Assembly (NCBI GenBank): GCA_025927575.1
Contig: JAICLJ010000002.1
Coordinates: 1 to 64,000, forward strand
Direction of reading: 5' to 3'
Length of the DNA: 64,000 nucleotides
Source of the DNA: Bryobacteraceae bacterium
GTDB taxonomy: Bacteria > Acidobacteriota > Terriglobia > Bryobacterales > Bryobacteraceae
This document shows positions 37,689 through 47,174 of the stretch, one piece after another. A model generated the notes under the pieces. That model saw only the letters and a program-made list of their open reading frames with translations, did not search any database and had not been told where the DNA came from. Every line of letters starts with the position of its first letter. The first letter of the stretch is position 1. The position numbers and the translations under genes are program-made.

Positions 37689-38732
37689 ATGAAAATGACA
37701 AACAGAACAATTCGGCATTTGGCGGCGGTACTGGGGTGCGCCTTTGTGTTCGGGACGGCGGCGCTGGCGGTAGAGAATCCCACGCGCGCGATTCCAAGTG
37801 GTGAGAAACAGAAGGTTTCCGGCATAATTCAGGGCCGAGATGGCGAAAACCTGAGGGTTCGCACGGAGGACAACTCGGTTGTCGTTGTCGATCTGACCGA
37901 TCAAACGAAGGTCGAGATGAAGAAAGGCCTTTTCCATTGGGGCCACAAGAAAATGGACGTCACTGCGCTGGTCCCCGGTTTGCGGGTGGAAGCAAATGGC
38001 GAAGGAAACGCGCAAGGCCAACTCGTCGCATCGAAGGTAGTTTTCGATCCAAGCTCTTACAAATCATCACGGGCAATCGATACGAGGGTGTCGCCGATAG
38101 AATCCAAGACGAGCCAACTCGAAGCGAAGCAGGGACAGTTGGAGACCAAGGCGGGGCAACTTGAAGCCAAAGCCGGTGAACTCGAGACCAAAGCAGGGCA
38201 GTTATCTGACCAGCAAAAGCAGGATGAGCAAACGGTCGGCCAGGTCAAGTCTTCGGCCGATCAAGCCAACCAGGGCGTCAGCACGGTAAACCAGCGCGTG
38301 TCTAGTCTGGACGACTATGACCAGAAGTACGCGAAGACGGTTTACTTCAAGATCAACAGCGCCAAACTCTCCGATGAGGCCCAGAAAGATCTCGACGACT
38401 TGATTCAAAAGTCGAAGGAACTCAAGGGCTACATGATCGAGGTGGCGGGGTTCACCGATACGACCGGAAGCCAGGCTCTAAATGAAGCGCTCAGCGAGAA
38501 GCGAGCCGATGCGGTGGTTCACTACCTTCAGATGAACGAAGTGCCGCTTCGCCGCATCCTTGCTCCGGCGGGCCTGGGCGAGTCTCACGGCGTAGCTGAT
38601 AATGACACGTCGGCAGGGCGTAAGCTGAACCGCCGTGTGGAGGTGAAAGTACTCGTCAACAAGGCAATCGAAGGCCCGACTTCCGCAATGAACCAGCAGA
38701 CGCCCCCGCCGGCTGGCGCTGAATCTCATTAA
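37689..38732 (+). CDS. OmpA-family protein with coiled-coil heptad spacer
   Basis: C-terminal OmpA domain VYFKINSAKLSDEAQKDLDDL...VAGFTDTTGSQALNEALSEKRADAVVHYL. Confidence 0.88.
   Translation: MKMTNRTIRHLAAVLGCAFVFGTAALAVENPTRAIPSGEKQKVSGIIQGRDGENLRVRTEDNSVVVVDLTDQTKVEMKKGLFHWGHKKMDVTALVPGLRVEANGEGNAQGQLVASKVVFDPSSYKSSRAIDTRVSPIESKTSQLEAKQGQLETKAGQLEAKAGELETKAGQLSDQQKQDEQTVGQVKSSADQANQGVSTVNQRVSSLDDYDQKYAKTVYFKINSAKLSDEAQKDLDDLIQKSKELKGYMIEVAGFTDTTGSQALNEALSEKRADAVVHYLQMNEVPLRRILAPAGLGESHGVADNDTSAGRKLNRRVEVKVLVNKAIEGPTSAMNQQTPPPAGAESH
38115..38198 (+). repeat. Four 21-bp units encoding heptads [QE]LE[AT]K[QA]G
   Basis: QLEAKQG QLETKAG QLEAKAG ELETKAG. Confidence 0.8.
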
Positions 38733-38757
38733 ATACTGCCGATTCACTCAATAAAAC

Positions 38758-38784
38758 GGCCGCGCGTCTTTGAAACGCGCGGCC
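38758..38784. terminator. Terminator between convergent OmpA and rpoD genes
   Basis: ggccgcgcgt-ctttgaa-acgcgcggcc with flanking A and T rich tracts. Confidence 0.8.
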
Positions 38785-38839
38785 ATTATCTGTTTAGCTC
38801 GAACTCGGCCCGGCGGTCGGGCCCGAGTGCCGCCTCACG

Positions 38840-40378
38840 TTAGCGGGCGGCGAGCAACGCCCGCAAATGCCGGGCACGTTCCGGGGAACGAAGCTGGCGC
38901 AATGCCTTGGCCTCGATTTGGCGGATACGCTCGCGCGTGACATCGAACTCCTGTCCGATCTCTTCAAGCGTATGTTCTCGCTCGCAACCGATGCCAAAGC
39001 GTAGCCGGATCACCTTTTCTTCTTTTGGTGACAGCGTTTTCAGGATGTTGGCCGTTTCGTCGCGGACATTGGAGTCGATGACTGCGTCGACAGGCGAACC
39101 CACCCAGCGATCCTCGATCAGATCTCCCAGAGCCGATTCGCCGTCGCGGCCCACCGGTGTTTCGAGCGACACCGGATCGCGAGAGATGGTCTTGAGCTTT
39201 TGGACCTTCTCGACCGGAATATCCATTCGTTTCGAGATCTCATCGTTGGTCGGCACACGGCCGAGTTCCTTTTCGAGCTCCCGGGTGGCGCGCAGGAACT
39301 TGTTCATGCTCTCGTTCATGTGCACGGGAATACGAATAGTGCGGGACTGATCGGCAATCGCCCGTGTGATCGCCTGCCGGATCCACCAAGTGGCGTAGGT
39401 CGAGAATTTGAAGCCGCGGCGGAACTCGAATTTGTCCGCGGCGCGCATGAGGCCGATATTGCCCTCCTGTATGAGATCCAGGAGATGCAGACCGCGGTTT
39501 ACATATTTTTTCGCGACGGAAACGACCAGGCGCAGGTTGGCTTCGACCAGATCTTTCTTGGCTCGCTCGGCTTCCACTTCGCCGTGGCGGATGACGGACA
39601 GGCTGTGGCGCAGGTCGGTGAGGGGGGCGCCGGCGTCCTGCTCTTTCTTCTTCAGTTCCCGCTTGAGCTCCTTGACTCGCGCCTGCGCGGACTGGGAATT
39701 CCGGCCTTCCAGTTTCTTGATCTCGGTGTCGAACGAAACCATCTCCTCGGCTGTATTCTCGATGGCCCTGACAAATTCCTTCCAGCGTACGAGTAGAAAC
39801 GGGATAGCGCGAAGCGCCAGCGAGAGCTCCACCCTTGCGCGGACCACCTTGCCTGCCCATTTCTTACGCAGTTTCCTGTTGCTTGCAGGCACGGCGTTGT
39901 ATTTGTCGACTGTCTGCTGGACTTTCTTATGAGCCGCGAGGTATGCGCTAAAGAGTTCCTTCACCTCGTTACGCCGCTTCAGATCGGCGGCGCCGCCGTC
40001 TTCCGGATCCGCCTGACCGAGGTCGACGAACGCATCCAGATCTTCGAGGTCTTTCCTGATTTGCTCCGCAAATTCATAGACCGCTGTTTGAATGATGGGC
40101 GAACGGCTGATCGCCTTTTGCATGCGCAGCTTACCGCGTTCCATTTTCCGGGCCAGGTTTACCTCGCCCTCACGCGTTAGCAGCGGTACCGAACCCATTT
40201 CGCGCAGATACACCCGTACCGGATCGTCGGTATAAATCGATTCTTCGACGTGTTGCGCGCCATGAAAGTCATCGCCGTCTTGAATCTCCTCCGGGTGGAA
40301 GAAATTGGCATCCTCATCGAAAGGAATGCTTAGCGGTTCATGACTCTCACCTGAATATTGGTCCTCGAACTGATCCAC
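38840..40378 (-). CDS. rpoD: RNA polymerase primary sigma factor (RpoD)
   Basis: [58 protein letters not shown]; region 4.2 HTH. Confidence 0.95.
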   Translation of the reverse strand: MDQFEDQYSGESHEPLSIPFDEDANFFHPEEIQDGDDFHGAQHVEESIYTDDPVRVYLREMGSVPLLTREGEVNLARKMERGKLRMQKAISRSPIIQTAVYEFAEQIRKDLEDLDAFVDLGQADPEDGGAADLKRRNEVKELFSAYLAAHKKVQQTVDKYNAVPASNRKLRKKWAGKVVRARVELSLALRAIPFLLVRWKEFVRAIENTAEEMVSFDTEIKKLEGRNSQSAQARVKELKRELKKKEQDAGAPLTDLRHSLSVIRHGEVEAERAKKDLVEANLRLVVSVAKKYVNRGLHLLDLIQEGNIGLMRAADKFEFRRGFKFSTYATWWIRQAITRAIADQSRTIRIPVHMNESMNKFLRATRELEKELGRVPTNDEISKRMDIPVEKVQKLKTISRDPVSLETPVGRDGESALGDLIEDRWVGSPVDAVIDSNVRDETANILKTLSPKEEKVIRLRFGIGCEREHTLEEIGQEFDVTRERIRQIEAKALRQLRSPERARHLRALLAAR

Positions 40379-40730
40379 CTTACTTATTCACCTCAGCCTA
40401 AACGGCGCAACTAGAGTGTTGCCACTCCTTCCGGGAACGGTGGCTATCACTTTGGTCATCTGCCGCAGGGGTATTTTTTGACGTTTTGCCTCGGCCCAGA
40501 ACGGGAATGAAGAGACAGTAATCCTGAGCTTCGCCTGTTTGTGCGCCCCTGATTATACCGTGATTCTTAGTCGAAGTGTAGCCCCACTTGAGAAGATGTC
40601 CCCGAAAGTGATTGGTTACTAAAATGTTAGCTTGGGCAGGGACGCATTCCGAGCCTTAAGATATTAGACGACCGCCGCGTTTGATCGGTTACAAATCTGT
40701 GCAATTCACTTCCGCATTCTTCCCAAAAAA

Positions 40731-41192
40731 TTACGATTTTCGGGTGAGATCGACGTTTTTCAATTCGTTGACAAATTCCTCGACATCCTGGAAGTCCCTG
40801 TAGACTGAAGCGAACCGTACATATGCAATCTTATCGATCGTTCTAAGCCGGTCTATGAGGCGCTCTCCTATCAGAGTGGTGGGAATCTCACGTTCCGGGT
40901 TTTCCAGCAAAACCGATTCTATTTCATCCACCAATTCTGCGAGCCGGCCCATGCTGATCGGCCGTTTCTCCGAAGCTCTCAGCAGGCCATTTAACACTTT
41001 TTGACGGTCGAATTTTTCGCGCCGTCCGTCTTTTTTGATGACCATATACGGCACTTCGTCGCAGCGTTCGTAGGTGGTGAAGCGGCGTTCGCATGAAAGG
41101 CACTGGCGACGGCGCCGGATTGAATCACCTTCTTTGCTTTCCCGCGAATCGATCACTTTGTCTTCCCGGAAACCGCAGAATGGGCAAGTCAT
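40731..41192 (-). CDS. nrdR: Transcriptional repressor NrdR
   Basis: MTCPFCGFREDKVIDSRESKEGDSIRRRRQCLSCERRFTTYER and ATP-cone. Confidence 0.95.
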   Translation of the reverse strand: MTCPFCGFREDKVIDSRESKEGDSIRRRRQCLSCERRFTTYERCDEVPYMVIKKDGRREKFDRQKVLNGLLRASEKRPISMGRLAELVDEIESVLLENPEREIPTTLIGERLIDRLRTIDKIAYVRFASVYRDFQDVEEFVNELKNVDLTRKS

Positions 41193-41528
41193 GACGAATC
41201 CTTGTTGACAGTTAACTGGTTAACGCAATCAAACGAATGAGCAAAATAGCTTGCCAGGGTGACGAAGAAAATACGAAACTAAAGAAAATAGTCTGGCGTC
41301 TGCGCTCCTTCCTAGAGTGCGACAGGCCAAACTCCGGTTCGGAAAGGCAGGTGTTTTGCGAACAGCGATGCATGCCCTAGAATGTAACCCAAGCATCCAG
41401 TCGATTGGACGGTTTAAGTTGAACTATTCCGGGCTGTGTTGCGTTTTCAGAGGTGTAAGCCGATGCGGATCACACCTACTGAAAACGGCAGCGCCGGACG
41501 GTAGGGCGAGGCGCAGCGGCTCGGAGAG

Positions 41529-42197
41529 ATGGGCATGTCAGCCGCGGCAGTCGCGCAAATTTCGTTCAGTACAAACGCATCGGGTAGGACCTGGGCGTTA
41601 GCTGTGACAGCCACGGGGACTGCAAGGGTTTTGGACGCGGATTCACAACTGGTCGAGCAGTGTCTCGCCGGGGATCAGGGCGCCTGGGAAGATCTGATAA
41701 AGGCGCATACCCGACGTGTATTCGCGATCTGTTATCGTTTTACCGGGAAAGACGCCGAGGCGCAGGACCTCGCGCAAGACGTATTTCTCCGTGTCTTCAA
41801 GACACTGGGCAGCTTCCGCGCGGGAGAAGGATCGTTTAGCGTCTGGCTGACCCGCCTCACGAGAAACCTTCTAATCGATCATTACCGCCGCACCCGGCTC
41901 GACCGGGCCACGGATTCTATTGAGGATCAACTGGCGGTGCTCGAGGAACGAACCTCGATGCATAGCCGGACCGATGGGTTACTGGCAGGCCGCGAGGCGA
42001 GCGAGATGTTGCAAGCGGGACTGCAGAAGCTATCGCCGGAACTGCGCGAGGCGGTTATCCTGCGGGACCTCGAGGAACTGGAGTATCGGGAAATTGCGAA
42101 GGTGCTGAATGTACCTGAGGGCACCGTGAAGTCGCGGCTGAATCGCGGCCGCGCTGAACTGGCGCGTGTGCTGAAGCGGTACAAGGTTGCGGTATGA
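41529..42197 (+). CDS. ECF-family RNA polymerase sigma factor (start uncertain)
   Basis: YRFTGKDAEAQDLAQDVFLRVFKTL...LSPELREAVILRDLEELEYREIAKVLNVPEGTVKSRLNRGRAEL. Confidence 0.92.
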   Translation: MGMSAAAVAQISFSTNASGRTWALAVTATGTARVLDADSQLVEQCLAGDQGAWEDLIKAHTRRVFAICYRFTGKDAEAQDLAQDVFLRVFKTLGSFRAGEGSFSVWLTRLTRNLLIDHYRRTRLDRATDSIEDQLAVLEERTSMHSRTDGLLAGREASEMLQAGLQKLSPELREAVILRDLEELEYREIAKVLNVPEGTVKSRLNRGRAELARVLKRYKVAV

Positions 42198-42802
42198 ATT
42201 GCGCGGAATTTGAAATTCTGTTGAGCGACTATGTCGACGGGACCGTCAACATCGAGCAGCGCCGCGCGATTGAAGCTCATGCCGACAGTTGTCCCGCCTG
42301 CCGTGAGTTTCTCCGCGACGTTTTCCAGGCCGTCTCGTTTCTGGACAGCGCGGAAGAAGTGGCGCCGCCGCCCGAACTCATCACGCGGATTGTCTATCAT
42401 GCGCCGCGGGGCCGCATCCGGGATGAATCCGAATATCGGGGGTTTTTCAGCCGTGTTTATGCTAAATGGCTGCAGCCGGCGCTTCAGCCGCGCTTTGCAA
42501 TGGGCATGGCGATGACCATCTTGTCCTTCGCGATGCTGGGGCGCTGCACGGGCGTGCAAGTGCAGCAGATCAGCCCTGCCGACCTGAGCCCCGCCAGAGT
42601 GTGGAACAACGTCGAAGACAAGGCGTATCGTAGCTGGAACCGTACCGTGAAATATTACGAGAATCTCCGGTTGGTGTATGAAATAGAAACCAGATTACAG
42701 GAGATCCGCGATCAGCAAGATAAAATGCCGGCGCCAAATGCCGCCACTCAGAGTGGGGAATCGAGCGCGGCGCGGCAAAACAAGGGGACAACGCAACAAT
42801 GA
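42194..42802 (+). CDS. Anti-sigma factor with zinc-finger HC2-like domain
   Basis: MNCAEFEILLSDYVDGTVNIEQRRAIEAHADSCPACREFL; ATGA overlap with sigma gene. Confidence 0.88.
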   Translation: MNCAEFEILLSDYVDGTVNIEQRRAIEAHADSCPACREFLRDVFQAVSFLDSAEEVAPPPELITRIVYHAPRGRIRDESEYRGFFSRVYAKWLQPALQPRFAMGMAMTILSFAMLGRCTGVQVQQISPADLSPARVWNNVEDKAYRSWNRTVKYYENLRLVYEIETRLQEIRDQQDKMPAPNAATQSGESSAARQNKGTTQQ

Positions 42803-43536
42803 ACTGCTATCAGCATCCGGATATTCCGGCAGTAGCCTTCTGCCGTAACTGCGGACAAGGATTATGCGCCGCCTGTGAGCGGCCTGCCGAAGGCACCGTC
42901 TTTTGCCAGGAGCATCTACCCGCGGCGAACTCTTCAACAGCCACGCCACGGCCGGACCCTGGGCCCAACCCGTACTTCCAGCCTTCTGCTTCCGCCGTAC
43001 CCATCCGGACTTCGCCCGGTTTAGCCTTCATCCTGGGGCTGATCCCTGGAGTGGGCGCCATTTACAACGGCCAGTATTTGAAAGGTTTCATCCATGCCGC
43101 CGTTTTCGGGTTGTTGATGAGCATCTCGAGTTCGATGAGCGGCGATGCCGGCCAGAGTTTGCTGGTTGCTCTCGTCATGGGCTGGTATTTTTATATGCCC
43201 TTCGAGGCGTATCACACAGCTAAGAAGCGGCAAATGGGCATTCCGGTCGATGAGTGGTCCAGCCTTGTGTCGAGCCGGTCCTGGGACGGCGGCCGTCTTC
43301 CGGTGGGGCCTGTGTTGTTGATCGTGCTCGGCGTCGTATTCCTCCTGGACGAGCTCAACATTCTCCCCATCAGGGATCTTGTGCGGTTCTGGCCGGTGAT
43401 TTTGATTGCGCTGGGCATCTACCTGCTTTATAGCCGCCTTTCCGGGCCCGCGCGGCTTCCTGCGGCGCCCCCACCGCCCGTATCAGCGCCTCCCGCGGCC
43501 ACCGGCAATGTGATGGGGGCTCCCAATGAACACTAG
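42799..43536 (+). CDS. B-box zinc-finger-like / membrane protein
   Basis: MNCYQHPDIPAVAFCRNCGQGLCAACERPAEGTVFCQEH plus TM segments; ATGA overlap. Confidence 0.8.
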   Translation: MNCYQHPDIPAVAFCRNCGQGLCAACERPAEGTVFCQEHLPAANSSTATPRPDPGPNPYFQPSASAVPIRTSPGLAFILGLIPGVGAIYNGQYLKGFIHAAVFGLLMSISSSMSGDAGQSLLVALVMGWYFYMPFEAYHTAKKRQMGIPVDEWSSLVSSRSWDGGRLPVGPVLLIVLGVVFLLDELNILPIRDLVRFWPVILIALGIYLLYSRLSGPARLPAAPPPPVSAPPAATGNVMGAPNEH

Positions 43537-43861
43537 GCGAGCTGCCTTTCTCCAATCGATTCGGGGGCCCGTCCTGCTGATCACCCTGGGGATTCTGTTT
43601 GCGATCCATCAAGCGGGGATCCTCAGCTTTTCGCGCACCTGGCCGTTGCTCATTATTGTGATCGGGGTCATGAAACTGTTGGAGCGCTCGTCGGAGCCCG
43701 CCCTGGTGATGCAGGGAGAATATCCCGGCCGAGGGCCTCTCCCGCCGCAGGGAGACTATTCTCAACACCGGGCCTACGTGCCTCGGCAACAGCCATGGCC
43801 ACAGCAGCAACCACCGGCACAGAATCCGCCGCAAACACCTCCGGGAGGCGACGTGAAATGA
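43526..43861 (+). CDS. LiaI/LiaF-like transmembrane protein (DUF5668-like)
   Basis: GPVLLITLGILFAIHQAGILSFSRTWPLLIIVIGVMKLLERS; overlaps neighbour genes. Confidence 0.7.
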   Translation: MNTRRAAFLQSIRGPVLLITLGILFAIHQAGILSFSRTWPLLIIVIGVMKLLERSSEPALVMQGEYPGRGPLPPQGDYSQHRAYVPRQQPWPQQQPPAQNPPQTPPGGDVK

Positions 43862-45342
43862 AATCACGCGGCTCAATTATCGGCCCGCTTATCCTGATCA
43901 CGATTGGAGTCTTGTTCCTGCTACGGACCGTCTGGCCGGGCTTCTCGGTGTTCGAGGTTTTCGCGGTGTACTGGCCCTATTTGCTGATCGCGTGGGGCGT
44001 CCTGCAGATCATCGAAATCTCGGTTCGCGCGCGAGGCAGAAGACCGATTCCGGGGAACGGCATTACGGCGGGCGGCTGGTTTCTGGTTCTGCTGATCTGC
44101 CTTGTGGGCTTCACGATGTTCGAAGTGCATGGACCTGATACCTGGTGGCGTCGCGTCAGCTTCAGCCAGGGAATGGATTGGTTTGGCGAAGCTCACGATT
44201 ATTCGATCGCCAACCAGACGCAGGCCACCGGCAGCTCACCGCATCTGGTTATTCAGGACTTCCGCGGAAATGCCAAGATCACCGGTGCGGATGTCTCGGA
44301 CATCGAGTTGAGCGGCCATAAAACGATTCGTGCGTTGAAAGGTTCTGAAGCGCATCGGGCAGACGAATCTACGCCGGTTCTACTGGTGGCCGATGGCAAC
44401 GTCGTGACGGTGCGTACAAATCAGCAAAAGGCGCCGAATAATGTGCGCATTTCCACGGATCTGGAGATTACGGTGCCGAGAGGGACGAGCGTGGACGCGG
44501 TAGGACGCCTCGGCGATTTCGATATCAGCAACATTACGGGAAACGTGTCGCTCTCGAGCGAGAACGCGGGCATCCGGCTGCAGAACATTGGCGGCAACGT
44601 GACGGTTGAGACGCGCCGCGGCGATGTCGTGCGCTGCTCCGACGTGAAGGGTAATGTCGATCTGAAGGGGCGTAGCTCGGATGTGGAATTAGAGAAGATT
44701 GCGGGCCAGGTGACCATCAACGGCGCCTATTCGGGCGCCATTACGCTGCGCGATTTGGCGAAACCGCTCCGGGTCGACAATTTCCATACGGTTCTAGTCG
44801 TTCAGAAAGTCAACGGCCAAATCATCATGGACCGCGGTAGTTTGTCGGCGCAAGGCATAGTCGGGCCCTCGCAATTTACGATGCACGCGACCGATGTCGA
44901 TGTGACAGGTTTCACCCAGCCGCTCGAAGTCAACGTCGACAAAGGCGACATCAGCCTCCGGCCGGGAAAGGGCCCACTTGGGAGAATGGTCGTCCGTACC
45001 GGGGCGGGGAACATAGACCTGGCTCTGCCGGAAGCTTCAAAGTTCGATCTGAAGGCCACGACCGATCACGGTGATATTGAGAATGAATTCGGCCAACCGC
45101 TACAGCTTGAAACCGCCGGCAGGGGCGCGAAGCTCACCGGGATGGTCGGCGGCGGGCCGAACCTGAACCTGACGACGGACCGCGGCGCGATTACCGTCCG
45201 CAAGGCGACCGCGGAAGACCTGCAGCCACCGGTTACCGCGCATTCGCAACAGGGCGATGAAGACGTGGAAACGGAGCCGAAACCTCCGAAGACTCCCAAA
45301 GCGCCTCCGCCCCCCAGCGCGCCGCATACGGTGGTGCTGTAG
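43858..45342 (+). CDS. DUF4097-like putative adhesin / beta-helix protein with LiaI-like TM N-terminus
   Basis: MKSRGSIIGPLILITIGVLFLLRTVWPGF; later ISNITGNVSLSSENAGIRLQNIGGNVTVETRRGDV repeats. Confidence 0.8.
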   Translation: MKSRGSIIGPLILITIGVLFLLRTVWPGFSVFEVFAVYWPYLLIAWGVLQIIEISVRARGRRPIPGNGITAGGWFLVLLICLVGFTMFEVHGPDTWWRRVSFSQGMDWFGEAHDYSIANQTQATGSSPHLVIQDFRGNAKITGADVSDIELSGHKTIRALKGSEAHRADESTPVLLVADGNVVTVRTNQQKAPNNVRISTDLEITVPRGTSVDAVGRLGDFDISNITGNVSLSSENAGIRLQNIGGNVTVETRRGDVVRCSDVKGNVDLKGRSSDVELEKIAGQVTINGAYSGAITLRDLAKPLRVDNFHTVLVVQKVNGQIIMDRGSLSAQGIVGPSQFTMHATDVDVTGFTQPLEVNVDKGDISLRPGKGPLGRMVVRTGAGNIDLALPEASKFDLKATTDHGDIENEFGQPLQLETAGRGAKLTGMVGGGPNLNLTTDRGAITVRKATAEDLQPPVTAHSQQGDEDVETEPKPPKTPKAPPPPSAPHTVVL

Positions 45343-45353
45343 AATTCAGCTGT

Positions 45354-45604
45354 TCAGTCGCGATACGCTTCTTTGCGATGCCTAACGCGACGGATCTCGA
45401 TAGTGCCATCGCTGGCGTGAACAAAGAAGAGCCGGTAGTCGCCTATGCGGAGCCGTAGCTCCTCAAATTCGCCCTTAGCGCTTTGAGATCGCCGCTTCCC
45501 GATTCGACGAACCGGTGCAACTCGTGAAGGACGCGCATAGCAGTCTGTCGATCGAGCGCACGGATATCGGCCCTGGCCTGATCGGTCCAGACAATTTGCT
45601 TCAA
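45354..45604 (-). pseudogene. ParE/RelE-family toxin remnant, 1-nt frameshift
   Basis: Frame A LKQIVWTDQARADIRALDRQTAMRVLHELHRFVESGSGDLKALR, then frame B GEFEELRLRIGDYRLFFVHASDGTIEIRRVRHRKEAYRD; break in G run near 45471-45474; TTG start overlaps antitoxin stop. Confidence 0.75.
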
Positions 45605-45891
45605 GCCCTGCCCCTGTAGTTCTCGATCTCGTCTTGCGTCATACCAAGCTCGTCGAGTACCTGGTCATGCGGAATCCCTTGGTTACGCTTCAACCATTCG
45701 CGAGCTTCGTGAAGAGCGTTCTCGTCGTCTTGCGTTAGTGGTTCGCTCTCCACCGGCGCATGGGCAATAGCACGGGAAACCGGGTCTACCATGACCTTCA
45801 GCAAGCTTACAAGGGCAGATAGCTCTTCAGGAGCGAGCAGATCTACCATTGCGTGCGCTTGCCGTTTTTGCTGAACGGTATCGGTTGCCAT
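45601..45891 (-). CDS. Antitoxin of RelE/ParE-type module
   Basis: 96 aa, ...NALHEAREWLKRNQGIPHDQVLDELGMTQDEIENYRGRA, coupled to toxin remnant. Confidence 0.65.
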   Translation of the reverse strand: MATDTVQQKRQAHAMVDLLAPEELSALVSLLKVMVDPVSRAIAHAPVESEPLTQDDENALHEAREWLKRNQGIPHDQVLDELGMTQDEIENYRGRA

Positions 45892-46012
45892 CAGGTTCTC
45901 TTTTCTTCAGGCCGGCGGATTTCGCAAGGCCTCTGGGGATAAATGCGGAAGAGAAGACTTTATGCCATTGTACTTCTCGAACGCTCGCGTGTGGTATTTT
46001 CCCTTACTGTCG

Positions 46013-47096
46013 ATGACACGGCGCGATTTCCTGGGAACAGCCGCTTCCACCGTCGCCCCGCGCCTGCAGGCGACCGAGGCGAACGCCTCCTATCAAAAAA
46101 TGGGGCTGAACACCTACTGTTTGCGCGCCTTCAAATGGACTGACAAGCAGCTATTGGACTATGCCGAGTCTCTGAAACTGGATGGCGTGTTCTTGCAGGA
46201 CTCTCTCGATCCGGATCGCGAGAAGCTCGAGCATTGGCGCGAAATTGGAGCCCACGCGCGTCAACTAAAGCTGCATATCGAGACGGGCGTTGGCGCGGTG
46301 CTGCCGCGGTCTTCTGGAAATGTAGAGGCCAGCCGGCAACAGCTTCTGCTCGGCCTTGCGCGGTCGCATGCCTGCGGTTCGCCGCTGGTCCGCTGCCTGC
46401 TGGCAGGAGATCGCGCGCATCTTCCCCCCGGTTTCCGATGCGCAGAATATTTCAGCGATGGTGAAGCTGCTGAAATCCGTGGAGTCGCAGTTTCGCGACG
46501 CCGGCATCAAGGTCGCGATCGAGAATCATAAAGACCTGCGGGCTTGGGAGACTCGCGAAGTGATCGAGGCCGCCGGGAAGGATTGGGTTGGCTCCTATCT
46601 CGACACCGGCAACCCGGTGTTTGTGGTCGAGAATCCTTTGACGACCGTCGAAGTGCTCGGCTCCTACGCGCTGTGCGTCCACCTGCGCGATTCCGTGGTG
46701 TATGAATGCCTTACTGGCGCAATGGTGCAATGGGTTCCGCTCGGGCAGGGAAATATCAATTTTCACGAAATCGCGCGGCGCGTACACACACTGAAGCCGG
46801 ACGTGTACGTCTACATCAAGCCAATCACGGGCCGCCCGCCGCATTTAATGCCGTACCTTGACAGCAATTTTTGGAAGGGCTATCCCGATGCGCGGGCGTT
46901 CGAGTTTGCACGGTTTGCGGCCCTTGCAAAACAGGGCCGTCCCTATGAGAAGGCGATGGTGATCGAAGATATTCCCGGGCGTCAAACTCCAGAGCCGTTC
47001 GTCGCCGCCCTTCGCTATCAGCAGCGCGAGCACATGGAAGCGAGCGTCGAGTACGCAAAGAAGTCGCTGAACCTGGGCGTGCGTTGGCGGGCATGA
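46013..47096 (+). pseudogene. Tat-signal sugar phosphate isomerase/epimerase-like protein split by homopolymer frameshift
   Basis: MTRRDFLGTAASTVAPRL...CLLAGDRAHLPP | VSDAQNISAMVKLLKSVESQFRDAGIKVAIENHKD...; break at C6 run 46424-46429. Confidence 0.75.
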
Positions 47097-47174
47097 CCCG
47101 AGCAAATGTCCGGCCGGCGCTCCGTACACTTCAGCGGTTCCGCCGCGCTCCGGCCCATCCGGTGTTGAACGCAA

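Noticed and set aside
38057-38248. Cys/Ser-rich antisense repeat peptide (CPALVSSSPALASSCPALV)
   Set aside because: Shadow of the OmpA heptad repeats, not an independent gene.
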